From: Planctomycetota bacterium
GTDB lineage: Bacteria; Planctomycetota; SZUA-567
Direction of reading: 5' to 3'
Assembly: GCA_020060765.1 (NCBI GenBank)
Contig: JAGUZQ010000057.1
Span: forward strand, 1 to 64,000
Length of the DNA stretch: 64,000 bases
Position 1 is the stretch's first letter. Every line of letters starts with the position of its first letter. The notes under the pieces were generated by a model. It did no database searches and was not told where the DNA came from. It was given only the letters and a program-made list of their open reading frames with translations. The position numbers and the translations under genes are program-made. This document shows positions 25,919 to 33,057 of the stretch, in pieces.

Positions 25919-26749
25919 TTACCGCTCCACCGACAACAGCATCGCCAGTATTCGCGGCTGGCGGTTGGGCAGGTGCCACAGGCGGAAAAACGAATCCAGC
26001 TTTTTCGCCAGTTGCGGGTCTGGCGCGTAGTTATAGGTGTTCTGCGCGATTTCCTTCAGGACGTTGCAATGGATCAACTGCGCTGCGACCTTGCGGATGG
26101 CGTTTTCCTTTACCCCGATCGCCGCAGCCAGGGCAGGAGCGGAAAAAACGCTTTCGTGCTTTTTCAGAAACTGTTCCACCACTTCCACCGCCATCCGCCC
26201 GGGCAGATACTGCGCGATCAGTTCCTGCAGTTCCTTTTCAGTCAGGTCTGGTTCTTTCTCAGGCTTCGGCGGTTCCGGCGGTTTCGTGGCCGGGGCGGCG
26301 GGAGCGGGAGCGGGTTTGGCTTCCGGTTTTTGCGTTGTTTTTTGTGTCGGTGCCTGGGGCATGGACGCTCTACCTTCGACCTGCGCCTTTTTCAGAATCG
26401 CGGTGTCGCTGCGTTTCTTCTTTTCGACAATTTCATTCAGCACATCGACGTGGTTAAGGAATTCCAACAGGTTGGTTATTTTCAGAGTGTAGCGCACGTC
26501 AGGCGGCAGGTCGGTGATGTGAAACCGGCATTTCGCCTTAAGCGCCTGGTCGCGAAGCGTGACCAGGCGGCGGATGCCTTCGCTTAGCAAGGCGGTTACT
26601 TCCTTGAAGGAAATCACCACCGTGTCAATACCTTGCAGCGCCAGCGCCTTGTCCAGCGCCTCGGCCAACACCTCCGAAGACTCGCGCCTCAGCTCGCCGA
26701 CCGGCTCCAGTATGGCGATTGATCCCGTTCTTTTTATTTTTGTAGTCAC
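25919..26749 (-). CDS. STAS (anti-anti-sigma) domain protein with C-terminal helical domain
   Basis: 276 residues. The STAS domain (about 1-108) has the phospho-acceptor region ALLSEGIRRL with S56 in the conserved SxG position. A Pro/Ala/Lys-rich linker (about 125-170) leads to a helical, winged-helix-like domain (LTEKELQELIAQYLPGRMAV; APALAAAIGVKENAIRKVAAQL). STAS proteins are substrates of RsbW-type kinases and PP2C phosphatases. The kinase-like and phosphatase genes at 10252-12447 are therefore candidate partners, although 13 kb away (inference). The C-terminal domain might bind DNA or protein. No co-directional neighbour lies closer than about 110 nt. Confidence 0.82.
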   Translation of the reverse strand: MTTKIKRTGSIAILEPVGELRRESSEVLAEALDKALALQGIDTVVISFKEVTALLSEGIRRLVTLRDQALKAKCRFHITDLPPDVRYTLKITNLLEFLNHVDVLNEIVEKKKRSDTAILKKAQVEGRASMPQAPTQKTTQKPEAKPAPAPAAPATKPPEPPKPEKEPDLTEKELQELIAQYLPGRMAVEVVEQFLKKHESVFSAPALAAAIGVKENAIRKVAAQLIHCNVLKEIAQNTYNYAPDPQLAKKLDSFFRLWHLPNRQPRILAMLLSVER

Positions 26750-26858
26750 TGGTGTCCACCTGTAAGGGTTTACGCGAAACGAAACAACCAGAATGCAACA
26801 ACATTATACACAAAAAAACGGGTTATGTCACGAAAAATACGAAAATCGACGGTAATTT

Positions 26859-28166
26859 CTATATTTTTACTATCTTATTACCAAACCAGGGCGTCTTTCT
26901 GTCAAGAATCAATTCGCCATATTCGCCGTCATAGCCCAGCGGGTCGAAAGTGTAATCGCCCCGTTTAATCGAGAGAATCGCGGCTAAAACCTTGTTCGGC
27001 ACTGTCGCCGCCAACTGTTTTTCGATTTCATTTTCCGCATGAATCCACAGATTCGCCTCTGATTCAAACGAGTTTATCACTGCTTCAAAATACTGCGTCA
27101 CTTTATTCGAGGAACTATTCTTTACACCCAGACCTGCGGCAATTACTTCCGTCAGCGGCACCATATATATCGCTTTCTGGCGGGGTTGCACATTCTGCAA
27201 GGTGCGCGGCTCTCCCTGGATTGCGCTCAGTTCCAGTGCGCGCTGTAACACACCTATGGTCAAGCCTTTACCGCAGATCGGACATACCCCGTCGACAGGT
27301 GCCGTATCTGGCGAAAAATAGCAGAATTGCTCCGAAGTATGCCCGTTTTTGCCGGAACGGTGGCCGGTGAGGAAATAACGCCCCTCGGCTGGGGAAAACT
27401 CGCCGGTGTGGATGATTTTGCGATTGTATAATGCTGTAACTATTTCTTCATACGAGACTTGCGTCACTTCCAGCACCGTGAATTCTCGCCCCACCCGGTT
27501 GAGCGCGGGGGAGTGGCAGTCGGAATTCGAAATCAGTGTGCGATTGTCCAACTCCGGAATCAACGCCAGCACCTGCGGATCGGCTGACAGGCCTGTCTCA
27601 ACCACTCTGATTTGATCGTTGTAATCACCGTAGAAGTCGCTCAAATATGCGATTGGATGATCGGAGCCGTAAATCCCTTGCGGGGTAAGGACATGCGCGG
27701 GAATTACCATGATTGAGGCGTCGATTTTGCAGATAGCGCATAATTTCTCCGCCACGTCGGCGGAGTCCTGGCATTTCAGAAACGGCCTGCCCATGTTGAG
27801 CTTGACTTCGCATTTCGCCAGATACGCCGCCGCTTCCCGGGCGACGGCGAAGGACGGAAACAGCAGCACGGTATGCACGCCTTTGCGCCCGCCGGAAGGG
27901 ACGTCGGCGGTGATGATGATTTCGCTTTGCAGGAGGAAGCGCGCGCCGGGATTGGACTCGGGCGGGTCTTGCAGCGCGAACAGTCCGGCCTCGCGTTCGA
28001 CCAGCGACTTTTCCAGATGCGCCAGCCACTCCGGTTGCAGACAGTCGCCGGTGCCGAAGACATCGATGCCTTTTTTGCGCATGGTCTCGGCGACCCCGGC
28101 GAGCGAGACTTGCCCCACCCCGCCGGAATACCCGGAATGGCTATGCAGATCGACTGTCAGTTGCAA
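26859..28166 (-). CDS. Endonuclease Q (PHP-domain DNA repair nuclease)
   Basis: 435 residues. EndoQ cuts DNA 5' of deaminated bases (hypoxanthine, uracil) and abasic sites. The PHP N-terminus reads DLHSHSGYSGG with further ligand motifs GTGDCLQPEW, VIPAHVLTP and SNSDCHSP. The zinc module is visible as HTSEQFCYF and CPICGKGLTIGV near 275-305. A helical C-terminal region follows (FEAVINSFESEANLWIHA). Often annotated simply as a PHP or UvrD-like protein. Members are mainly archaeal with a scattered bacterial distribution. The start ATG 28166 has AGGAGAACG upstream. Confidence 0.85.
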   Translation of the reverse strand: MQLTVDLHSHSGYSGGVGQVSLAGVAETMRKKGIDVFGTGDCLQPEWLAHLEKSLVEREAGLFALQDPPESNPGARFLLQSEIIITADVPSGGRKGVHTVLLFPSFAVAREAAAYLAKCEVKLNMGRPFLKCQDSADVAEKLCAICKIDASIMVIPAHVLTPQGIYGSDHPIAYLSDFYGDYNDQIRVVETGLSADPQVLALIPELDNRTLISNSDCHSPALNRVGREFTVLEVTQVSYEEIVTALYNRKIIHTGEFSPAEGRYFLTGHRSGKNGHTSEQFCYFSPDTAPVDGVCPICGKGLTIGVLQRALELSAIQGEPRTLQNVQPRQKAIYMVPLTEVIAAGLGVKNSSSNKVTQYFEAVINSFESEANLWIHAENEIEKQLAATVPNKVLAAILSIKRGDYTFDPLGYDGEYGELILDRKTPWFGNKIVKI

Positions 28167-28235
28167 GACGTTCTCCTGATTAAAGGATGAGACTTTAGAA
28201 CTGTATAGCGATGAAAAATCTGGATAGGCCTGAGT

Positions 28236-28598
28236 TTACATTATGGGATTGATTACTTCAAGTTCCTCAATCCAAGAAAAATCGACCTCATTGACCGTAA
28301 TCAGGCTCAGTCCGTGGAGTATCGCTGTGGCGGCGATAATTGCATCGCCCAGAGACATTTTTTTGCGCTTGCGCAGTACAACTGCTTTTCCGACAACCTC
28401 GGCGGTTACGGGAATCTCTGTGACAATATCCAAAAGCTGCGTCAGTTCTGCCTCGTCTTCGGCAGTAAGTTTGGGATAACCTAAAACTTCAATGCGAGTG
28501 ACTGATGAGAAAGCCGATTCGCCCGATTGAAAATAACCGAGCAGATGGTCATGATTGCCGGAGCCGGCCATGATGAATATATTGCTGTCAAGAAGCAT
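28236..28598 (-). CDS. VapC-type PIN-domain ribonuclease toxin
   Basis: 120 residues from ATG 28598. PIN acidic residues are present: D4 in MLLDSNIFI, E in VTRIEVLGYP, D in SLGDAIIAA and D in TVNEVDFSW. PIN toxins cleave RNA with Mg2+. It overlaps the upstream antitoxin gene by 11 nt, the standard arrangement of a co-translated toxin-antitoxin pair. A longer frame to 28691 exists but lies inside the antitoxin gene and lacks a ribosome-binding site. Confidence 0.88.
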   Translation of the reverse strand: MLLDSNIFIMAGSGNHDHLLGYFQSGESAFSSVTRIEVLGYPKLTAEDEAELTQLLDIVTEIPVTAEVVGKAVVLRKRKKMSLGDAIIAATAILHGLSLITVNEVDFSWIEELEVINPIM

Positions 28599-28860
28599 GA
28601 TCCCGTCCCGGCAAAGCCCGATCCTGGCGGATTTCCCGCTGCCACTGCGCCGGATCGGGAATCGCTTTTGCGAGTGTTCCCCTTTGGGCAATCTTGCGAA
28701 GAATCTCGACAGCCTTGTCGCCGTCGTATCGCTTTTGGTGGGGCACGCGAAGATAGATTACCGCCTGCACTTCGCCAACGGGAATATCTTGCGGCACTTC
28801 CAGATCCATATGCACCCGATGATCCGGGGAAATGGTGACGTTTTTGTAGATAGCTGTCAT
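28588..28860 (-). CDS. Antitoxin partner of the VapC-type toxin
   Basis: 90 residues. The N-terminal half is beta-strand-rich (YKNVTISPDHRVHMDLEVPQ) and the C-terminal half is charged and Arg-rich, as in antitoxins that dimerise through one half and wrap the toxin with the other. It has no close match to a named VapB class, so function is assigned from the 11-nt overlap with the toxin. GAAGAGGTACC precedes the ATG. Confidence 0.75.
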   Translation of the reverse strand: MTAIYKNVTISPDHRVHMDLEVPQDIPVGEVQAVIYLRVPHQKRYDGDKAVEILRKIAQRGTLAKAIPDPAQWQREIRQDRALPGRDHAS

Positions 28861-28956
28861 ATCGGTACCTCTTCTACAGTCAAATGTAAGTATATAGCAT
28901 TACCCACATCTGAACAAGAGTAATATGATGCGCGAAGATTTTCCGGCTCCTAGCCG

Positions 28957-29298
28957 TTACGCCCGGACATAATCCGCCAGGTCGCAGATGTCGACGGTTT
29001 TCGGAAAAACCTCCTCCGCGCCGGAGGAAAGCGCGCGCTCGCGGATTACCGGCTCGTCGGCAGTGAGCATGAACACGCGCGGGCAATATTCGCGCAGTTC
29101 CGCGATAAGGTCGACGCCGTAGCCGTCGGGCAGGACGTTATCCAGCAGCACTACGTCGAAATCGATTTGACGTGCAAACTCCATCGCCTCGGCGCAGGTG
29201 GCGGCTTCGAAAATTCTTGTTCCCGGTTCGTGCAAAACAATTCGCACAAGTCCGCGAAATTCGACGTCGTCGTCTACCAGCAGGATTTTCCTTCCCAT
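28957..29298 (-). CDS. Stand-alone response-regulator receiver protein
   Basis: 113 residues from ATG 29298 (AAAGGGATAAC upstream). It is a receiver domain only: acidic pair in LLVDDDVEF, phospho-acceptor D53 (VVLLDNVLPDGYG), T in MLTADEP and K in EVFPKT. With no output domain it must act through protein contact, like CheY or Spo0F. No kinase is adjacent. Its upstream region holds the structured RNA at 29374-29505. Confidence 0.9.
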   Translation of the reverse strand: MGRKILLVDDDVEFRGLVRIVLHEPGTRIFEAATCAEAMEFARQIDFDVVLLDNVLPDGYGVDLIAELREYCPRVFMLTADEPVIRERALSSGAEEVFPKTVDICDLADYVRA

Positions 29299-29373
29299 GT
29301 TATCCCTTTCCGATGCGGCTCGGAAACGGCGGGAACAGGGATGAAAATAAAGGGAGCGCCGTTCAGCTGCGCT

Positions 29374-29505
29374 GCGAACCAGGGCTACCACACCCCACAA
29401 AGCACGCAACATGAAACGACGCTCCCACCATAAGATGGGACACGGGCTTCATGCTTGCTCGTTGCTTTGTATCGGCGAAAGCCGATATATGGTAGTTTGG
29501 TTCGC
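29374..29505 (+). ncRNA. Rod-shaped structured RNA, candidate 6S RNA
   Basis: Nested complementary segments: GCGAACCA (29374-29381)/TGGTTCGC (29498-29505); CTACCA (29385-29390)/TGGTAG (29490-29495); ACAAAGCA (29397-29404)/TGCTTTGT (29463-29470); GCAACATGAA (29406-29415)/TTCATG-c-TTGC (29448-29458); TCCCA/TGGGA at the tip (29423-29440). Opposite the single-stranded CACCCC (29391-29396), the 3' side carries a small hairpin ATCGGC-GAAA-GCCGAT (29471-29486). The GAAA tetraloop favours plus-strand transcription. A closing stem, then a central bubble with a 3'-side hairpin, then a long apical stem is the 6S RNA plan. No clear promoter is visible and the sequence is not matched to a family. Confidence 0.5.
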
Positions 29506-29714
29506 AAACGCCCAAGCCTGATTTTAATACCGGTTGCCCGGCGGTGAAATTACGTCAGAGTTTCTCTATACGCGACCCTCCGCAAAAATCTGCCGAAGAT
29601 ATTTTGTCTGCCGTTGATAGTTTATGCAAGAGAAACTTTCGGCGGGTTGGATGAGTTGATGATGAATTTGCGGTAGGGGGCGGAGACTTTTTTATTTTTG
29701 CTAATAGCAGCCTG
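29506..29714. other. Intergenic stretch without a gene
   Basis: No coding frame is supported. It contains one inverted repeat, AGTTTCTCT (29559-29567)/AGAGAAACT (29629-29637), with a 61-nt unpaired-looking interior. Confidence 0.5.
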
Positions 29715-29750
29715 AAAAAAATTCGCCCACCCTTGAACGGGTGGGCGAAT
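29715..29750 (-). terminator. Rho-independent terminator of the YjzC-like gene
   Basis: Perfect 12-bp stem ATTCGCCCACCC (29721-29732)/GGGTGGGCGAAT (29739-29750) with a 6-nt loop. On the minus strand it is followed by TTTTTTTC. Confidence 0.93.
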
Positions 29751-29766
29751 ACCACTTACTTGCGGC

Positions 29767-29955
29767 CTAGGGACGTCCCGACTTATTCTTGGTACGATCT
29801 ACAATTTTATAGCTCATACCAGAGGTCGGGGAGGGGGGAAGAGGCTCACCCTTTGTGACAGTAACTTCCTTGCCCAAACCACCTCGTGGGCCGATCTGTT
29901 GGTACTGTCCAGACCAGGGAGCTTTTTCGCCCGGGCGAAATTCTTTCGAAGCCAT
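29767..29955 (-). CDS. YjzC-like small protein
   Basis: 62 residues from ATG 29955 with AGGAG 6 nt upstream; a TTG at 29961 overlaps that site. The N-terminal part KEFRPGEKAPWSGQYQQIGP matches the FRPGxKAPxxGxY opening of the YjzC family of small proteins known from Bacillus and many other bacteria. Function unknown. The C-terminal half is basic (YKIVDRTKNKSGRP). It is a single-gene unit with its own terminator, divergent from the small RNA. Confidence 0.82.
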   Translation of the reverse strand: MASKEFRPGEKAPWSGQYQQIGPRGGLGKEVTVTKGEPLPPSPTSGMSYKIVDRTKNKSGRP

Positions 29956-29978
29956 GCTCAACTCCTATTTTTGAACCC

Positions 29979-30007
29979 TTGACACCGTTGAGCCATTTCG
30001 GTATAAA
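29979..30007 (+). promoter_or_regulatory. Consensus sigma-70 promoter of small RNA
   Basis: TTGACA (29979-29984), exactly 17 nt, TATAAA (30002-30007). Transcription should begin near 30014. No open reading frame with a ribosome-binding site follows. Confidence 0.85.
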
Positions 30008-30013
30008 TTCACG

Positions 30014-30099
30014 GGTCACCGGCTCAGCCCGGCCTCCCGTTAGATGGTTCTACAATCTATGGGAGATTAAATGCCAGCAGCCCTACTGCTGGCATTTTT
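30014..30099 (+). ncRNA. Small non-coding RNA of about 86 nt
   Basis: It is bounded by a consensus promoter and an intrinsic terminator. The body has a GC-rich 5' segment (CGGG and CCCG able to pair), a hairpin CTCCC (30034-30038)-gt-TAGAT (30041-30045)/ATCTA (30055-30059)-t-GGGAG (30061-30065), and the terminator stem. No tRNA, SRP, RNase P or tmRNA features, and no start codon with a ribosome-binding site. Family not recognised; likely a trans-acting regulator or housekeeping small RNA. Confidence 0.75.
30069..30099 (+). terminator. Rho-independent terminator of small RNA
   Basis: AAATGCCAGCAG (30069-30080), CCCTA loop, CTGCTGGCATTT (30086-30097): a perfect 12-bp stem running into TTTTT. 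Confidence 0.95.
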
Positions 30100-30344
30100 C
30101 AATTGCAATTATTATACCAAGCCACGAAAAAAGTTGATTTGGCAGATAACGCCTTATTTGAGAATACTATCTATGATAAGTGATTTCGATAGTAAAATAC
30201 TATCAGGACAATGTGTGTCATTTTGTTTCCGGCGTCTATCGGTAAATATGTCAATATGACAAAGGGATTCAATATCTAAAGACTTACCGCACATTTTGTG
30301 TTTTAACTATAATTGAAGCAAAGGTATATGTGTCCTTTCCCGCG
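30100..30344. other. AT-rich intergenic stretch, no gene
   Basis: No supported coding frame. It holds two direct copies of ATACTATC separated by about 40 nt, with an opposed GATAGTA between them (around 30157-30206). Base composition is far lower in GC than in the surrounding genes. Confidence 0.5.
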
Positions 30345-30467
30345 CGGGTGGCGCGACCGTGCGCCAGCACAAGAGGAGCGGCCTGTGCGTGACTGAAGGG
30401 CAGGTATACGATTAAGGGAGAACCTCTTGCGGCTTCGTCGCGCAGACGTAAACGTCTGCGCCACCCG
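30345..30467. repeat. Inverted-repeat element with internal palindrome
   Basis: CGGGTGGCGC (30345-30354) and GCGCCACCCG (30458-30467) are perfect 10-bp terminal inverted repeats around 103 nt. The right end also holds a perfect 9-bp palindrome, GCGCAGACG-TAAA-CGTCTGCGC (30440-30461). It has no coding capacity and lies just downstream of the broken XRE gene. Resembles a small dispersed element; only one copy is seen in the window. Confidence 0.6.
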
Positions 30468-30492
30468 TGAGATATTTTGCACCGCCTGTATT

Positions 30493-30839
30493 TCACTTTG
30501 CGGCAAGAAGCTTCCCCTTGCCGGTGCAGCCGATGTGAATGCCGAAAAGTCCTAACGCGCGCACCAGCAAATCAATGCTGACAGAGGCATCCCCCTTTTC
30601 CATCATCGCCAGCCTCGACTGACTGGTTTTGAGCATGGCAGCCAGTTTCTTCTGCGTAAGGTGATGCTCTTTTCGCGCCTGCTCCAGGCGATCAGCCAGT
30701 TTCAGCTTTGTCTCGACATACGCCGCATCTGCTGCCGACAGTTCCAGAAACGCGGTCGCGTCGCCAACCCGCCTCCCGCCGCCTCCAGCTTTTTCTTCTT
30801 GTCTGCGTTCGTGCTAATGCTCCTGTTTGACTTCACCAT
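30493..30839 (-). pseudogene. Frameshifted XRE-family helix-turn-helix regulator (antitoxin-like)
   Basis: Starting at ATG 30839, the frame reads MVKSNRSISTNADKKKKLEA, AAG, and then is lost: the expected GGA-TGG-CGG reads GGA-GGC-GGG near 30770. Restoring one T gives a continuous 115-residue protein through a canonical helix-turn-helix (LTQKKLAAMLKTSQSRLAMM, EKGDASVS) ending at the TGA at 30493-30495. The whole length is 347 nt, one short of a multiple of three. It matches the XRE proteins that usually accompany RelE/HigB toxins, but no toxin gene is adjacent. A real mutation or a sequencing error are both possible. Confidence 0.8.
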
Positions 30840-30875
30840 GCAACCAAACCAGTGGCTTATCATCCATAATTATAG

Positions 30876-30897
30876 ATTATATCATATCTGATATAAT
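30876..30897. promoter_or_regulatory. Palindromic operator/promoter of the XRE gene
   Basis: ATTATATCA (30876-30884)-TATC-TGATATAAT (30889-30897): a perfect 9-bp inverted repeat containing TATAAT-like hexamers on both strands, about 37 nt upstream of the XRE start. It fits autoregulation by an XRE dimer. Confidence 0.65.
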
Positions 30898-30944
30898 GTC
30901 AGGCTGGTTGTTGCTTTTGTTTTTTGGTGGGGGTGGATCATTTT

Positions 30945-31187
30945 TTAGCCGAAAAGCTCTGACAGCAGTTGGGGGCGGGATAAGGCGTGATGTTCGGATA
31001 TTTCCCGGAGAATGGCGTTCAGCGTGCCTATTTTGAGTGGAATATGGGCGGGAATCGTGATGTGATGCGTCCCGTTTCGCTCGGTAGACAGTCGCATATG
31101 GCTGCCAACCTGACGGGTAAGAATGTACCCCAGTTTTTCCAGCCGCTTTGACAGTTCAAAACCGGAAATATCGCGCGGGAGTCTCAT
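30945..31187 (-). CDS. hicA: HicA-family mRNA interferase toxin
   Basis: 80 residues with the HicA double-stranded-RNA-binding-like fold. The catalytic-histidine region is RQVGSHMRLS, followed by HHITIPAHIPLKIGTLNAIL. Slightly longer than the 60-residue minimum for the family. HicA degrades translated mRNAs until HicB binds it. Its ATG overlaps the hicB stop by 4 nt (ATGA), so translation is coupled. The gene order antitoxin-toxin is reversed from the classic hicAB order but common in other lineages. Confidence 0.9.
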   Translation of the reverse strand: MRLPRDISGFELSKRLEKLGYILTRQVGSHMRLSTERNGTHHITIPAHIPLKIGTLNAILREISEHHALSRPQLLSELFG

Positions 31188-31399
31188 GAGGCCAGGACTT
31201 CGTCATGCACGTAATGCAGGCGGATTACAGCCGGGCGGGCGTCGGCATTTTCATAATGGCACTCAATTGCTTCACGTACAGCGGTTCGGATTTCGTCCAT
31301 GGTTTCGCCTTGCACGAATATTCCGGTTTGCAGGGCGCGGGCGCAAAAACCGCCTTCCGGATCGTCTTCGACGAGAAACAGCAATTCGGTAATGCTCAT
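31184..31399 (-). CDS. hicB: HicB-like antitoxin
   Basis: 71 residues with the partial RNase-H-like HicB fold (FLVEDDPEGGFCARALQTGI; GETMDEIRTAVREAIECHY). It lacks a C-terminal DNA-binding domain, as in the short HicB subgroup. It neutralises HicA. GGAGG lies in the leader but is part of a hairpin (31405-31438), so expression may be modulated at translation. Confidence 0.88.
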   Translation of the reverse strand: MSITELLFLVEDDPEGGFCARALQTGIFVQGETMDEIRTAVREAIECHYENADARPAVIRLHYVHDEVLAS

Positions 31400-31404
31400 G
31401 AATA

Positions 31405-31438
31405 TCCTCCGCCACTCATTGTACTTCAGGCCGGAGGA
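31405..31438 (-). promoter_or_regulatory. Hairpin sequestering the hicB ribosome-binding site
   Basis: On the minus strand TCCTCCG (31438-31432) pairs perfectly with CGGAGGA (31411-31405), around a 20-nt loop. The second arm is the Shine-Dalgarno sequence of hicB. It could equally end transcription of the anti-sigma gene, but no U tract follows. Confidence 0.5.
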
Positions 31439-31468
31439 AAGTCAACATGCATGAACCCGCAGTCAACC

Positions 31469-32404
31469 TCATACCGCATCTTCTTCCTTGCGGAGGGTGA
31501 TTTCGCGCCATTGTTCCTGCTCCCGGCTGGTGAAGCTGTTGCGCCACTTGCTTTCGAAACTCTGCCAGGTCGGCTGGGTCCAGATTTCCAGGCCGCCCTG
31601 CATGTCCAGCACCAGCAGCGACAGGTTGTCCAGGCTTGCCTGCGCCAAGGCAGGAGGGATGTCCAGTTCGGCGTTGGCGATCTTGCACAGGACTGAATTC
31701 TCGTACTGGCTCAGGAGCGCCGCGGCGGTGAGGCCGCTAGCCGGGTCGGTGAAATACGCCCGCACGCAATGCAGCGTGTTGTCGCCCACCAGCACCAGGG
31801 TGTCGTTAGCCAGCATCGTCAGCGCGCCCACGTCAACCCGCACCGCGCCGGTTTCCAGCTTCCGCCCCGTGACCGGAACCTTGCGCACATCCTTGCGGTA
31901 GCTGTAGGCGATGTGGCCGGGCGCGGGCATTTCCGCGAAGGCGTCGGGGTCGTCGTCGACGATGATATAAGAAACTTGCGGGCGGCGTTGTTCAATCGGC
32001 TGTCCGAAATTGAAGACGGCAGCGACGATGACAGTGATAGCGGCGGCATGCACCAGCAGCGACGCGGCGAAGTAGGGGCTGCGCTTGGCGTGTTCCCATA
32101 AATACGTCAGCGCGGGCTTGTCCAGTTCCGCGCGGTGGCGTTCGCTGGAGCGGACGATCTTGAAACTGGTTTTGCCGGTTTCCGCCGCCGCGATCCGTTC
32201 CGCCAGCGCCAGGCGGAAATGCGCCGAAAGCTGGATGGGGGTCAGTTCCCGCCTGAGAGTGGCGAAAGTCTGGCGGTAACGTTCCAGGTCTTCCTGGCAG
32301 ACGGGGCAGATAGCAAGGTGCCGCTCGACCGCTTCCCGTTCGGCGGGAGACAGTTCGTCTTTCAGATATCCGACCAGTTCCGGTTCTATTTCATGGCAGT
32401 CCAT
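31469..32404 (-). CDS. Zinc-finger anti-sigma factor (transmembrane)
   Basis: 311 residues. The N-terminal zf-HC2 anti-sigma domain has the HxxxCxxC motif at H29, C33 and C36 (ERHLAICPVCQEDL). One membrane helix (LLVHAAAITVIVAAVFNFG) separates it from a roughly 180-residue extracytoplasmic domain with no recognised family. It starts 11 nt after the sigma-factor stop and should hold that sigma factor inactive at the membrane until a signal, often redox or envelope stress, releases it. Confidence 0.88.
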   Translation of the reverse strand: MDCHEIEPELVGYLKDELSPAEREAVERHLAICPVCQEDLERYRQTFATLRRELTPIQLSAHFRLALAERIAAAETGKTSFKIVRSSERHRAELDKPALTYLWEHAKRSPYFAASLLVHAAAITVIVAAVFNFGQPIEQRRPQVSYIIVDDDPDAFAEMPAPGHIAYSYRKDVRKVPVTGRKLETGAVRVDVGALTMLANDTLVLVGDNTLHCVRAYFTDPASGLTAAALLSQYENSVLCKIANAELDIPPALAQASLDNLSLLVLDMQGGLEIWTQPTWQSFESKWRNSFTSREQEQWREITLRKEEDAV

Positions 32405-32415
32405 GGTTGGTGCTC

Positions 32416-32991
32416 CTAAATCGACAATCCCTTGTTTTCCAGCAGTTCCCGCAGGCGTCTGGTTGCCACGTGCATCCTGCTTTTCACCGTGCCTACCGGG
32501 ACGTCGAGGGTGTCGGCGATGTCGGCGTATTTCATTTCCTGCACTTCCGCCAGCACGAACACCACCCGCTGATCCTCGGGCAGACTCTGTATCGCCTCTT
32601 CGATCACTGCCGCTCTGTCCTTTTCCTCCAGGCGCGCGCCCGGTTCCTTAGTATCAGCGGCGAGTCGCTCGTAAAGGTTCACTCCGTTTTCAAATTCCTT
32701 GTCGAGGGAGTGGACATAGCCCCGCCGCTTGGTCTTGCGCAACTGGTCGATCCAGCAGTTTTTCGCGACCCGGTAGAGGTAAGTCGTGAATTTCGCCTCT
32801 TGCCGGTAGCTGTCGGCGTGCAGATATATTTTGAGAAAAACCTCCTGCGTATGGTCTTCGGCCAATTCCCGGTCATGCACCAGCCGGTAGAAAAAGTTTA
32901 ACAACCCGTTCTGATGACGGTTGATCAGTTCCTCGAACGCGTTCTTGTCGCCAAGCTGGTGCGCCCGCATCAAATCCGCATCAGTCAACAT
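32416..32991 (-). CDS. ECF RNA polymerase sigma factor (RpoE-like)
   Basis: 191 residues from ATG 32991 with GGAGA 6-7 nt upstream; the in-frame TTG at 33003 falls on that site. Region 2 (AFEELINRHQNGLLNFFYRL; ELAEDHTQEVFLKIY) and region 4 (LPEDQRVVFVLAEVQEMKY; DVPVGTVKSRMHVATRRL) are complete. It is co-transcribed with the zinc-finger anti-sigma gene and lies 66 nt downstream of the secreted toroid protein gene. Confidence 0.93.
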   Translation of the reverse strand: MLTDADLMRAHQLGDKNAFEELINRHQNGLLNFFYRLVHDRELAEDHTQEVFLKIYLHADSYRQEAKFTTYLYRVAKNCWIDQLRKTKRRGYVHSLDKEFENGVNLYERLAADTKEPGARLEEKDRAAVIEEAIQSLPEDQRVVFVLAEVQEMKYADIADTLDVPVGTVKSRMHVATRRLRELLENKGLSI

Positions 32992-33057
32992 GCGGTTCTC
33001 CAATAGTATATAACGTTTGCCCGGGGAGAAAGTTCGGTAAATCTGAAGTCTGTCGCC

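Noticed and set aside
30284-30506. Two overlapping 67-70-residue minus-strand frames
   Set aside because: No ribosome-binding site and low-complexity translations; they span the inverted-repeat element.
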